A DNA stretch of 20,267 bases from Pinguiococcus pyrenoidosus (GCA_019677205.1 JAAMXY010000275.1:39487-59753), one strand, 5' to 3'. Shown: positions 8,201 to 17,371, counted from the first letter of the stretch. Notes: generated by a model not told the origin, from the sequence alone. Numbers and translations: made by a program.

Positions 8201-10583
8201 GCAGATCGTGCGGGTGGGCATACCAGGATCCAGGTAGTCCAGCAGGCGCAATTGCGAATTTGGAAGGCTCCGAGTAGCCGCTTGCCGTATCAAGGACATC
8301 CCACACTCGAACACGCCACTGGAGAATCAGCCCAGCATCCAGTCGCAGCTCGCCTGGTAGGACGACGTGGGTCGGGTGGCCTTCGACCACAACCTTGCCA
8401 CTGTCCCAGCGAAGCTCTTGGTCGTACGCTCCCTCCACTTGGATTTGATACGCGGAAATATCCCTGGCAGCCTCATGGTTTCTCAGGGCGCGCAGCCGAA
8501 AGCCAAGCCGAATGAAGCCCTGTGGCCTCCTGGACATGTCTTGCTCTGGCTGATCGGTGTACGTAAACGCGGGAAGGAAATCCTCGTTCACTGCTGGATC
8601 CAGCGGAAAAGAGGTCGCCGCTTCCCGGAGAATTCTCCGTAAACCGTTGATCGTTAGGTCGTACGGCGCAATAGCCCCTTTCAAAAGGCTATCCTCGGTC
8701 GGGTGGCCAGCACATGGAGGCTTCAGCACGGCGGGTGACACTTCCAGGGCCTCGCCACTTGCTTCGGGCTGCGGCGCACTAGCTTTCTCCGCCTGAAACG
8801 CTGAAAGAAGCGCATCCGAGAGCCACCATCGGTCTTGCGCCTTTAGGCTCTGCACGGCGTCGTATAGCTCGTCAAGCGTTACGTGCATGTTCTGTTCAGA
8901 ATCGCTCGCTTCCTGCGGGAAGCAGTCCTTGACACGCCAGAGCACGTGGCTGTGGCCAAGAGCATTGGCCAGGCCAGGAAACGTTCCGTAGTGGCTGTAG
9001 TCGTTGCAGGCTAGCTCAATGAGAACCGTGCCATTGCGCGAGAAAAGCGCATTCCCCATCGCGGCACCATGCGGCATGATGACGAGATCGGCTCGGTAGA
9101 ACAAGTCCCATTGCGCTTGAAAGGGCAGCTCGCTCATCGACCTGATCAGTTCGCAGCTTGTATGGGCATTGGAAGCATCCTGCTGGAGCTTGGTACAAAC
9201 CTTCTCGACAACCTCCTCGGCGTTGAGCCACTTCCGCCGCGAAGCATCGCTTCTGCCGTAGAACACCACGCTGACTGTGTCTGTTTCTTTCCAAGCGGGT
9301 GTCGTTTCCGTGCGAAACTCTTTGTACGCTGTCCGGAGCCGTTGGACCACGGCTGCGAGGCCGGGCTGAAACACAGCCGCGGTCGCGATCCCAGGATTGA
9401 GCTTCGCGACCTCCGTAGAGTCGATTCTCCCATTTCCGAACTTCGGAACAACGAGCTCCTCAAAGCAGAGGAGCTCGTCGTTGGAGGGGTCGTAGTCGAT
9501 CAGCCTGCCAAAGGCACCAGCGGTCCCTTTGCCTCCATCTTTGCGACCGAAAACTCCCAGGAGCTTCAACATCGCACAAAAATGGTGCTTCTCCGCATCA
9601 CAGGCAGGATTCTGCATGAGAATGCTCTGCGCCGCAGCGAAGTGCGGATCCGCCATGACTTCCGTCAAGGCCAAGAAGGAATCAAAGACCTGATGGCCGA
9701 TGTTCCCCTCATAGAACGTCAGGTGCAGCGTGCGCCCCTTCAGAATCCTCACACCGGTGAATCTGCTTGGCCCTTGCGACTGTCCTCTTTCTTTCAGCGT
9801 CTCCCGGTGTCTTCGAAAGCAGTCTTGCAATGCTGACAACGACGGAGTCTGGATGTGGTGCAGCCAATGCATCCCACAGGACTGCCGCCACTGGCGCCGC
9901 TGCCGACTGCCTCCGCCTGGAAGCCTCCTGTCCTCGTACGTGGCGTCCCAGTCAACGCTCATAACGGGGTTGTAGCACGGAACGCACTTGCCGTCGGACA
10001 CGTAGACTTCCCTCGCGACATCCCGGATTTCGCCGCCTTGGCCCGGCGCTGGAGGTGCGAAGGTGATCAGTGATCTCTCTGAGTGCTCGATCTGGTTGTC
10101 CACATTGTACGTCATGCAGACGTTCTGAAACTCTAGCAGGAGGCCGCGATAGATCGGACGGGGTCCGGCAGAACGCCAACCTGCCAGCTTCCGGTCCACG
10201 GATGTCACAGCAGCTTGGCTCACTTCACTTCCTTGGACGCTCTTTGCGCCCGCAGCACGGTGGCTTTTGCGCCTAGGGAGCTCAATTTCTTCGAGTCCGC
10301 CGCTCAGCTTGAGATCGGCAAAGCACTGCTGGAAGGAGAACTCCTGGCGGTCTTCATCAAAGCAAGTTCGACGCTCATTGTCGCCTGAGGAATCGCTTAA
10401 ATAAGGCGATACCAGCAGTAAGAGCAGCGTCGGCATAAGCTTGTCCAGATCCCGGCTGGACAACATCGTTGCAGAAAGTGAGGTCGAGCGAACCGTCAGG
10501 CTCGACGTCGGACTGCGCAAGCGCTTCCTAAGAGGTTGTGCAAGAAGCGTGATGAGCACTCTGCACGGAATGGCGCACGGCAT
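5217..10583 (-). CDS. GT61-type glycosyltransferase fused to GH78 alpha-L-rhamnosidase
   Basis: The open frame is 1788 codons with no intron inside. Residue numbers count from its first ATG. A hydrophobic stretch at 49-62 (PTLLLLLVSP) can be a signal peptide or anchor if translation starts at Met40 (10466). Residues about 130-590 form a GT61 (DUF563) transferase: EGNIGHQVFDSF at 292-303, VVFYGRSD near 439-446, and the hallmark MPHGAAMGNALF at 503-514 followed by NGTVLIEL. Residues about 670-1788 form a complete bacterial-type GH78 rhamnosidase. They comprise an Fn3-like N-domain (AYQIQV...LRWDSGKV), a lectin-like domain (GLGTSAVYMDG), a beta-sandwich, and an (alpha/alpha)6 barrel with D1268-CPHR-E1273-KLQYGG-D1280. 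This spacing matches Asp567/Glu572/Asp579 of RhaB, and the last acidic residue is in TTMWE (Glu1575; RhaB Glu841). Rhamnose cleavage in the secretory pathway or outside is expected; the GT donor is unknown. The N-terminus may instead be exon 6 (5217-10527) of a longer gene. Confidence 0.9.
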   Translation of the reverse strand: MPCAIPCRVLITLLAQPLRKRLRSPTSSLTVRSTSLSATMLSSRDLDKLMPTLLLLLVSPYLSDSSGDNERRTCFDEDRQEFSFQQCFADLKLSGGLEEIELPRRKSHRAAGAKSVQGSEVSQAAVTSVDRKLAGWRSAGPRPIYRGLLLEFQNVCMTYNVDNQIEHSERSLITFAPPAPGQGGEIRDVAREVYVSDGKCVPCYNPVMSVDWDATYEDRRLPGGGSRQRRQWRQSCGMHWLHHIQTPSLSALQDCFRRHRETLKERGQSQGPSRFTGVRILKGRTLHLTFYEGNIGHQVFDSFLALTEVMADPHFAAAQSILMQNPACDAEKHHFCAMLKLLGVFGRKDGGKGTAGAFGRLIDYDPSNDELLCFEELVVPKFGNGRIDSTEVAKLNPGIATAAVFQPGLAAVVQRLRTAYKEFRTETTPAWKETDTVSVVFYGRSDASRRKWLNAEEVVEKVCTKLQQDASNAHTSCELIRSMSELPFQAQWDLFYRADLVIMPHGAAMGNALFSRNGTVLIELACNDYSHYGTFPGLANALGHSHVLWRVKDCFPQEASDSEQNMHVTLDELYDAVQSLKAQDRWWLSDALLSAFQAEKASAPQPEASGEALEVSPAVLKPPCAGHPTEDSLLKGAIAPYDLTINGLRRILREAATSFPLDPAVNEDFLPAFTYTDQPEQDMSRRPQGFIRLGFRLRALRNHEAARDISAYQIQVEGAYDQELRWDSGKVVVEGHPTHVVLPGELRLDAGLILQWRVRVWDVLDTASGYSEPSKFAIAPAGLPGSWYAHPHDLQTERDGAPDRRMGPDKVPGGQCRAWKARKPLPVFRGLFQLRNIKEVSSALLLCVGLGTSAVYMDGTRLSTSSVHDPPLTDYTKRIFYRAYDVTEVLRRSSTPEETHVIGVAVGSAWWDPVPLAGAVVNMKPMPTGPPVVIAQVIVHLRSGGRVVYSADGDDAEKITWFAGRGCILSSDVFTGEEVDLAACGKLTGWGRSSFSMDAGWLPAEKHSGDISALEWWNAKQRLATKDVETEFSGKLPQLGHLQPAVVSPVLPLRKLPALKVEKLGTKGRFLVDFGVSMNGHVELHNVGELHVLPPSSSRPKPHQHAPSALEARSVVTIVYGDSLLEDGSGVNTVIVAGMGLHGDMGGQSKSQNPCFPEDHEGILLQRDVILFDAQAASPSLDAAAGGAKQSLAGGASNRFRPLFTTHGFRFVEICCLERLEAADVRAVAYRSSVLEWGTFRSTVETLNSVYMLMKNSLNSNLMGTQWDCPHREKLQYGGDIVATSPVALHLFDMEAFYEKVLVDWKDAQWQNGAYTETTPWMGLNDQAFGVGHGAGPTEWAALPNVLLPRHMNHYANAVLGKHFASSSHRWIKFLSRQLLPKLDKAKADGKDIPGLGDWMTLYQRDGTATHAVFALASCRGLSHTLRRLERQKMCDESCLAALEEADTFLRKLEALLSSLRWSRWTSSTHDSSPGGEVALFMRLPSVRKERCRVLDAVVAQRLSFVLDWPGLEERSAGYEEWRASSMPHGIFSNRWTLEVLSDHGYHDLALKMMTASAFPSFKYMLRHGATTMWETYWRSEDLYSRNHPMLGGVVDWIVGSHAGLQIHPTAFGADRILFQPRIVLEAGVDEEEVSQGSPFLVPPEKLEHFGANAQEHDSLYPPPAHLHAVAWAQASQGTRHGHAQIQWVLLQMEGGKHNVELRLDVPPATMGILKPPAFRERVTVYREGVAEACSVVEGTESKGDIEIELLAGEFRVVIADVVLESEAARRGCEREVEWDPMDAKHLI
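6744..6782 (-). other. GH78 catalytic motif DCPHREKLQYGGD
   Basis: This is the signature loop of GH78 rhamnosidases. Both the general-acid Asp and the sugar-contacting Glu and Asp are in place at offsets 0, +5 and +12. The conserved acidic set argues for an active hydrolase, not a degenerate domain. Confidence 0.85.
9048..9077 (-). other. GT61 signature MPHGAAMGNA
   Basis: GT61 enzymes (plant xylan and N-glycan xylosyl/arabinosyltransferases, animal EOGT and POMGNT2) carry an M-x-G-A/H-G-x-x-N-like block followed by a hydrophobic strand ending in E-L/F. Here it is followed by NGTVLIEL, as expected. Confidence 0.75.
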
Positions 10584-10596
10584 AGATAGAACTCAC
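10528..10596 (-). other. Putative 69-nt intron joining DUF616 gene to GT61-GH78 exon
   Basis: The donor GTGAGT overlaps the TGA stop of the upstream gene (CTGTGA at 10593-10598). The acceptor CTCTTAG ends at 10528 after a pyrimidine-rich run. Phase 2 is kept on both sides (CT|G), and 69 nt equals the commonest intron length in this window. Other phase-compatible acceptors exist, for example one ending at 10456. If the intron is not used, the TGA ends the DUF616 protein and the GT61-GH78 gene starts about 130 nt further on. Confidence 0.55.
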
Positions 10597-12438
10597 AGGA
10601 ATGTGAAGCGAAGATCTTTCAGCAGTTGACTCGCCGATTCCAAACTCTCGGAGCTCAGCGCTCCAAGGCACAGGACTAGGGAAGGCGTCGAAGTTTTTGT
10701 CATCTCATTGGCGAACGCCCAGGAGAGGCTTTGGGCCTGCTTCTGGAAGCACTCCGCTGTCTGGGACGAGGGCAGATGCACGAAATACGCTTCCTGGTCT
10801 CCGGCAATGGGATACTCTTGAACACCTTGTTGCCCCTCCTTTGCCGCACCGGGCCTCCAAGACTGACGGAGCTGTTCCGCTTCGTCGTGAAGCAGCGAGT
10901 CTGTCCAGAAGATGTACGTCTGGTGTGTGCGCAAGACTGTGTGAGACGGTTTCTCCCTGGAACTTTCCTCTGTCCCAAAAACGTCCCACCTTCTTGCAGG
11001 ATTCACTTGCGTCTCTTGCAAACGCTGGCAGTGCGCGGAAGTCTCCAGAGCTCTCACGCTGGATACTGACAAGGCAGGCCCATGCAGCGTCCTCGGCGGC
11101 TGCGTTGAAAACTCGCCTCGCTATTGGAAACTTCCCCTGCGACCAATGGCTGTGGCGCTCCAGTGGGTGCGGCACCTCTGAGGTACAGCGAAGACCGTGT
11201 GCTGAGCGGCTGAGGAGCTCCCCGGCAGAATCGGGCGCAGGTCTCACCTAATTGTGCTTTTCGGTTGACGCCCGAGTCGCCGAACCCTCTTTGGTCTGCG
11301 CCGGACAGATGCGCTTCCTCCTTTCGCATTACTACTTGGGCGAGGGAGATCGCGTCGAAGTGACTGAAGCACTCCAGATCAGCCATCCAGCTGTTGCCCA
11401 CTTCCCCAACGACTTGTCTGCAGCTCTCGTCCTCGGCGTGGCTGCGAATCAGGAGCGAGCCGTCGACGGCTGGCGCAACCTTTGCGGCGCTCTCATTCGA
11501 GTACTGCTGAAGCTGCTTTCGCAAGAGCGTCAGCTCGAGCTCTTTGTTTCCGGGAGGCTTCGTTGCTGCTGGAGTCTGCCGAGTGAGTGCCCTGGCAACG
11601 TCTTGCACAGTGCGGGGGTGGTGCACGGCCGGCCGGTAGCGCTCGTAGACCGCGAAGCAAGTCTTGCCTTGCAGCAGGACTCTTGAGAACACCTCAGCAG
11701 GCTTCACGGTAAGCTGGACCGACCAGGCAACGAACATTGATCTCTCCGCCCAGGGAAAGAGCAGGTGTGGGAAGGCCTTGAGCTGCCCGACTCGTCGCCG
11801 AAGCGAGTCCTTGGTCGTTCTCCGTGACCGGATGGGCAGCACCTGTGCAACGCACAAGCGTCACTTGCTCGATGTACCTCAAGGCGGAAAGCACGACTGA
11901 GTGCAGCGTACCTTCCAGATGCCGACGTGGAGCAGCTGGACTTTCCGTTGAGCTTTGCGAGACCGCCGCCTTCGGAACACCCACGCGCGATCTGCAAACG
12001 CGAAGAAGCAATGCCGCATCCAGCTCTGCCCCACAAGTGATCCCAGCTGGCAAAAGAATGCGCAGGCAAGAGAATGTCAGAAAGGAGGCTCGCTGGCGTC
12101 TTTTGGGAAAAGGCGTAGCGGCGTAGTACAGTCTCCTCGGATGAGGCATCTTTGCAGACGATGCCAGAGCTTTGCTCCTGACGCCGTAGCTCAAGTGAGC
12201 CTACCTCTGCACTTCTCTCTTCCAGGCTCTCCATCTGATGCCATCTCAGTGCGGCCGTGTACACCACACCATGTCGACATTGGCTCGAGTATTCCGCCGC
12301 TTCTGCCGCGGGCAAGACCTCGTGCTCGTTGCCGTAGACTCGCGGCCAGTCACATCGTCTCGCGCCATCAGCTCGTCCTCTAGATGAAAATGCAAAGACT
12401 GCCAGCAGAAGGCTTGGGATCGCTAGATGTCGACGCAT
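10593..12438 (-). CDS. DUF616 (TOD1/MUCI70-type) putative glycosyltransferase, five exons
   Basis: Start ATG is at 12438; exons are 12130-12438, 11912-12046, 11248-11842, 10990-11177 and 10593-10919, with introns of 83, 69, 70 and 70 nt and all phases matching, giving 517 aa. Residues 1-24 are a clear signal peptide (MRRH, a Leu/Ala/Phe core, then SSRGRA). The DUF616 fold is seen in CRHGVVYTA, CFFAFADRAW, LLHVGIWKVLPI (about 138-152), RRRVGQLKAFPHLLFPWAERSMF (split over 163-185), then DGSLLIRSH and WMADLECFSHFDAISLAQVV. Plant DUF616 proteins act in the Golgi; MUCI70 is linked to rhamnogalacturonan mucilage. The usual WIDGK-like Asp after the HLLFP block appears replaced (FVAWSVQL), so catalysis is uncertain. 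Exon 5 (TYIFWTDSLLHDEAEQ onward) is a further domain I cannot name. Its TGA stop lies in a consensus donor, so the protein may continue into GT61-GH78. Confidence 0.72.
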
Positions 12439-13835
12439 TGCCAAGAACGCGCGCTTTGGGATGCGCTGGAGAAGCCGACTGCAGTTCCCGCGAAAAGGGT
12501 TTTCGAAGGGCCATCATGATTTGAGTGCTTCAGCGATGATGTTAGGGCGCGACCGAATCCCGCTTCCGCGCTTGCTTGGATTCCAATTGGCCGGCGCTGG
12601 GAGCTGGGAGAGCATGCAGAAAGCAGCCCTCACGACAAGGCTTCTCCGTCGCCGATCGCAGAGACTCAAGACGACTGGGCAGTCAACGAACGACTTTGGG
12701 TGGGAGGGAGCGGCGAAGAAGGCAAGAATCATGAATCGTACGGGCGGAGGTTGTCGTCGTGCGTGGCGAGCTCGCTCCTGGCTGAAGCAACCCAGCCACA
12801 CGTTGCTTACGTCCGCGCTTCTTCTCGGCACTGCCTGGCTAGCGGCCGCGCTCTCGGTGGCAAGCGGGACGGTAAGTTGACTTCAAGGCACGGAGCGAGG
12901 AGCGAGCGAGGAATGATGATCCATGAAAGAAGCAAGAGCGATGATGATAGGGCGCGTGCGGCTGGGCGTGCTGGTGCCGAGCGCCCCAGCGACTTCGTAG
13001 CTAAGACAATGGCATGGCACTTGCTTGTCGCCTGCGTCTCCTCTATCAAGTGTATTGCCCCTGCATCGCCGGGAGCAAACGGAGGGAAAGTCCTCCGCCG
13101 TGTGACTGATGATGGGCGCCGCGACGGACGTCTCAATACCGATCTAACCAAAATATGCAACGGTTCATCAGCGCTGGGCACCTATACACGCGAAGTAGGG
13201 CGAAAAATCCGCGAAGAATCAAAATCAAATGACTGATCCCGGGGACCAGAATTGCACGTAGCTCCGCGATTGGCCAGCTCCTAAACCCCTTTCGGCGTCA
13301 GCGACCACTATACCCCAGCAACGGCGTTCAGACCAACAGCTTTGGCGCGGCCATTCATACGATGGCGTCGCGCCGATGGGAATTCCACTACCAATCGTTG
13401 CGCGCGCTTTCGAGCCTCGCACGCGCCAATTGGCCTCGTCCGCAAAAATCCATGTACAGGTGTTCTTTACAGCAAATTGGGCTCACCGAATGGCTTGCGG
13501 GCGGCAAGGGCTAGGGATTAAGGCCACACGAAGTCCCAACTCGCGACGAATCTGCGCCGCGCCGCGCGCAACAGCCTCTTTTTTCCCATATCCTTGCCTG
13601 CGTCGAAGCGCGCGCCTCTTCTGCCGAGACTGCGCGCGCGCGCGGACGTGTTCGCCGGCTTCTCGGGGCCGCGGACCTCCCAGCCGGGAGTGAAGAGGCA
13701 GCCGCGACGCTCCAGCTCGCTTGCGCGCCGCCTTTGGCCGCCAGACACGCGCACCATCGGCCTCGCGGAGAGATAGGCCGCCAGAGGCGCCTTGGCAGCC
13801 CGACGTGCCGCTCCACGCAGAGCGAGGTGGCGAGC
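12439..13835. other. Divergent intergenic/promoter region
   Basis: About 1.4 kb separates the minus-strand DUF616 gene from the plus-strand gene starting at 13836, so both promoters should lie here. Several open frames of 100-180 codons cross it but have unlikely composition and no domains. I see no TATA box I would defend, no RNA gene and no transposon ends. Confidence 0.45.
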
Positions 13836-16687
13836 ATGGCGGGAGGAAGACCGCCATTGAAGCGCCAGCGCGTCTTGCTCAGCCCGGGCAGCGACCAGAC
13901 GGAGCCGGACGTCAATCTGCCGGCTGAGGGCACTTTCCAACTGAGGTGATTCAGGAGTAGAACGGGGAGAGGCGAGAGCCGTGCGACGAGGATCTTCACC
14001 TTCGTAGGAAGACACAGCCGAGAAGCTGGATGCCGCCTTGGAAACACAAAAGCGTCCGAGAATACTAGCGACGTACCTGGCACATACTGACGCGGATGTC
14101 TCAGGCGCATGACCACCATGCACCAGTGGCCCTTCGTCAACGAAGCGCAGGAAATCCGAGTGCAGCTCGTCGATCACACCTTGACGGAGCAGGTACGGAC
14201 TCAGCCGGGCAAGCAGCGCTGCGCGGTTTCTGTTGGCTGCTGACCTGCCTTGGCACATTCCATCCACAGTACGACAAGGACGTCCACGTCTACGTGCAGA
14301 TGATGCGAAAGAACGTGGACGGCGTGGAAATGGACGAATCGAGGTGCGCATCTTCGTTAAGGACGCCGTCGCCTTCTGCCCGTTGCCGGACGTGCTAGCG
14401 CCCGTTGGATCCGTTCTGACCTTCTTGGCTGTTGCCCTTTGGTGCCGACTGCCGCTGTAGGTTTCTCAACGCAGATAAGCGCGTCCTGCAGCTGAATAGC
14501 ACGGGCCTCGGGAGCTTCGTCTTCAGCATCTCGAAGACGTCGTGCGGCCCGGACGCGGACGAAGGACAGCACCCGTACCACCTCGTCCTTGCGGCGAAGT
14601 CAAGAACGCCAGACATCCCTGCCATCGAGACCTGGATCTCGCCCCCCATTTCCGTCGTATCCTTTAGGCTAGAGGTATGTTTCCCGACGTGCTCTTTCCT
14701 CTGAGCGCCGAGAGGACTCGGAGGGGCGAGGGGAAGAGGCGTTTGCTGAGCGAGCGTCCCTTTTCATCTCTTTTCATCATTTTAGATTGCCCATGAGGCG
14801 AGCGAGATCCCGACCGTCTGGTTCAAGGACAAGGGCGGCAAGCGCAACGTCATCAAAGTTGCCTTCACGCTTCGGGACGCGGAGCACAACCTGATCAAGG
14901 ACAGGATCGTCAAGTGCAAGGCCACGCTGAAGTATGAATCGGGGGAGAAGGTGCCCGCTCAGAAGATCCTCGTCGTCCGGCCGGAGAGCCGCCTCGCGCT
15001 GAATGACGTGGACGACGTGAAGAGCGAGGGCAAGGGAAGCAGGAGCTCCTTGAATGGCGCGCCTCACGCGCCTTCCGCCAGCATGGGATTTGCGCTCGTT
15101 CGCATCGATGAGGTGTCCAAGAACCACCGGGGCCAGTCGTTCATGATCGAGATCGGGCCGGACCTCGAGGAGCAGCCGGAGAACCGGGACATCGGCTGCT
15201 TGAACACGGCGGCGATTGCGGTGCGCTCGAAGCAGAACTCGGGACGACCCTCGAGGACTGCGCGCGCTCCGGCCGAGGCGCTTCCCAAGTTCCCCCCTCC
15301 GGGCGCGTACCGGCCGAACGGCGACGCGGCGTACAGGGGCATTCCAGCGGCATTCCCCCCCGTGGTTTCGGGGGTGAACGCCACCAGCCGCCGTAGCCAG
15401 TTCGAGCAGAGAGTCCAGCGGCACGCTACGAGGCAGGCGGTCGAGCAGACGCGCGCCGCTCTTAGTCAAGTTACACAAGCGCAAGCGGTCAAGGCGCATG
15501 CGGAAGCGCAGGCACAGGTGCAGCAGGTCCAGGCGGAGGCGGTGCGCGCGGCTCAGGCTGCCGCTACCGCCGCTCAGAGCGCCCAGTTGAGCTCCGCCAC
15601 GATCCAGAAGAACGCGGTGGAGGCGCAGAGCGCGCTTATGAGACTCGTGGGGTGGGTCAAGGAGGTCGAGAAGCTGAAGAGCATAGAATGGACGGTGTGC
15701 GGCGTGGACGTCAAGGGGGAGCCGCTCCACTTCATTCCGGGGAACCCAAATCCTGTCATAGCACCGATTCTGCAAGGGTACCATGAGCATGTGGAGCGCA
15801 ACCTGCTCACGATCGCCAAGGCGCTGCAGATGTCCGAGATGCAGGGCGTGCTGAAGCCCTCGCCGAGCGTCTCAGCGTCGCCGCACATCATCGCTCTGAC
15901 TGCTCCGCAGATGCCGGTGAATGCACAGATCACGGGAAAGCCAATTGTTTCGCCGGTTCTGCAGACGGACCATTCCCAGGCCTCGGCTCAGGGGACGCAG
16001 AAGCAGATGGCGCGCGACAACAGTTTGTATCCCATCGATCAGCTGCCGGGCATGACCGCCGCGGGGGCCCTGCAGGACCAGGTCAAGTCGATCGCTCCGC
16101 CGGGGGTCTCGCGCGAGGCGTCCCTCTTGGGTCAACCGCAGCGGCAGGACTCCCAGCACGGCTTCGGCTCTCAGACGGACCTCACGCGCATAGGAGTGCC
16201 GCAGCCGTTCCCGATCGGGCCACACTATCCGTCCTTCGAGCACGGCAGCTCCATGGACAGCATCTTCGAGATGATCCGAGAGAAGCCGAGCGCGGCGCAG
16301 AGCACGACGCTGCGTGCTCAGCAGGTGGCCAATGTCCACTTCGTCCTGGCGGAGTCGTATCCGAACGCCGACCCGCTGGGCAAGAAGCAGTGTCTACCTG
16401 CTCTCGACGAGAATAGAAACCTCCTGGGCTTCATTGTGGTCCCGGATGGGAGCTCGCGGGCGAACTGGACGTTCGAATGCTGGACGACCTTCGAGCAGAT
16501 CACCAACGAAGACAAGATTTACCTCTCTGAGCTGGTCCTCAAGCACCAGCAGAGTCAGCACGTGAAGCTGAAGGTGGTTCGGGGAGAGAGGCAAATCTCG
16601 GAAATGATAGAACAGATGCTCGCACCTCCTGAGAATTCGCGGTTCGAGTTTCTCTCCCCTGCAGGGGTGCTGCAGGCGATGAAATGA
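13836..16687 (+). CDS. Unrecognised 795-aa protein with coiled coil, five exons
   Basis: The start ATG at 13836 has good context (GAGCATGGCG). Exons are 13836-13945, 14105-14192, 14270-14343, 14461-14674 and 14786-16687, with introns of 159, 77, 117 and 111 nt; phases 2, 0, 2, 0 all match. After a basic N-terminus (LKRQRVLL), residues about 50-160 contain EIRVQLVDH, VHVYVQMMRKNVDG and GLGSFVFSISKTS. Residues about 165-320 contain VWFKDKGGKRNVIKVAFTL, CKATLKYESGEKVPAQ and VRIDEVSKNHRGQSFMIEIGPD. These look like two beta-rich modules of related design. Residues about 365-470 are an Ala/Gln-rich coiled coil (QAQAVKAHAEAQAQVQQVQ), followed by a Pro/Ser/Gln-rich disordered stretch. A conserved-looking C-terminal domain (LDENRNLLGFIVVPDG, WTFECWTTFEQ) ends in a helix. 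The organisation resembles a nuclear regulator or scaffold, but I cannot name the family. No membrane segment or signal peptide is seen. Confidence 0.82.
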
Positions 16688-17371
16688 CGAGCCACGGAAT
16701 AGCGTTGAGAGAGATGGCTAGGTCAAGGGGAAGCTGTCGGAGATACAGGAAGTGTCGAGAGAGCTTGGGGGCGGACAAGAGGCGTCCAACGACGATGCAA
16801 TGCCCAGCATTCCTTGCTCCTTGTTCTGCCACGGATAGAAGCACCAATATGGCGTCGTTGACGGCTTCATCTTCTTTTGAAGCGTAACTTAAAGATTAGT
16901 TGTTATACGGTCTGTCTGGATCTCTGCTGTCCCCGTGCTGAAGTCCCGAGAACGTCACCCTTCTGCCTCCTCTGCTGCTCCGCACCTCATCGCTCTTCGC
17001 TTGCTAGGCTCGGGGTTGAAGAGACCCTTCGCAAGCCTAAAGCTGTTGGCGTAGGCAGGGAAAGCAAGCAGCAGCCACAGTGTAGTAGGCCGATCGAGTC
17101 GAGCTACCATGATAGCCATCTGCTTGTTGTGGCCGACATTCCTTGCGCTCTTTCAGCAAGCTTTGCCCTGCCACAGCAACAGCTTCACGTCTGTGAACCC
17201 ATGGCATGCAAGTCCGGCAACCTTCGGCGCGCGCGCCCGCGTTTCCTAAGCTTGGAAAAAAGCCCGTCGAGAAGCCACGGTGGCTACCGCAATCGATGGT
17301 GGCATGGTGGCCACGATTCTACTGTCCAGCAGGCGAATGGAGCTCTATTTTCCTCTGCTTCCGCCTGTTTA
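16688..17371. other. Convergent intergenic region
   Basis: The plus-strand gene ends at 16687 and the minus-strand channel ends at 17372, so this 684-nt stretch holds two 3' UTRs and terminators tail to tail. No domain-bearing frame, RNA gene or repeat of note is visible. Confidence 0.5.

Noticed and set aside
12461-13236. Plus-strand frames in the divergent intergenic region
   Set aside because: Their products are Arg/Ser/Gly-rich with no domain and no consistent splice partners. Both flanking genes already have good starts.
13518-14351. 277-codon minus-strand frame
   Set aside because: Arg/Ser/Ala-rich, no domain, and overlaps exons 1-3 of the plus-strand gene, which splice with matching phases.
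14777-15790. 337-codon minus-strand frame, Arg/Leu-rich
   Set aside because: It is the complement of the large exon of the plus-strand 795-aa gene and has low-complexity shadow composition. The plus frame continues across well-formed introns.
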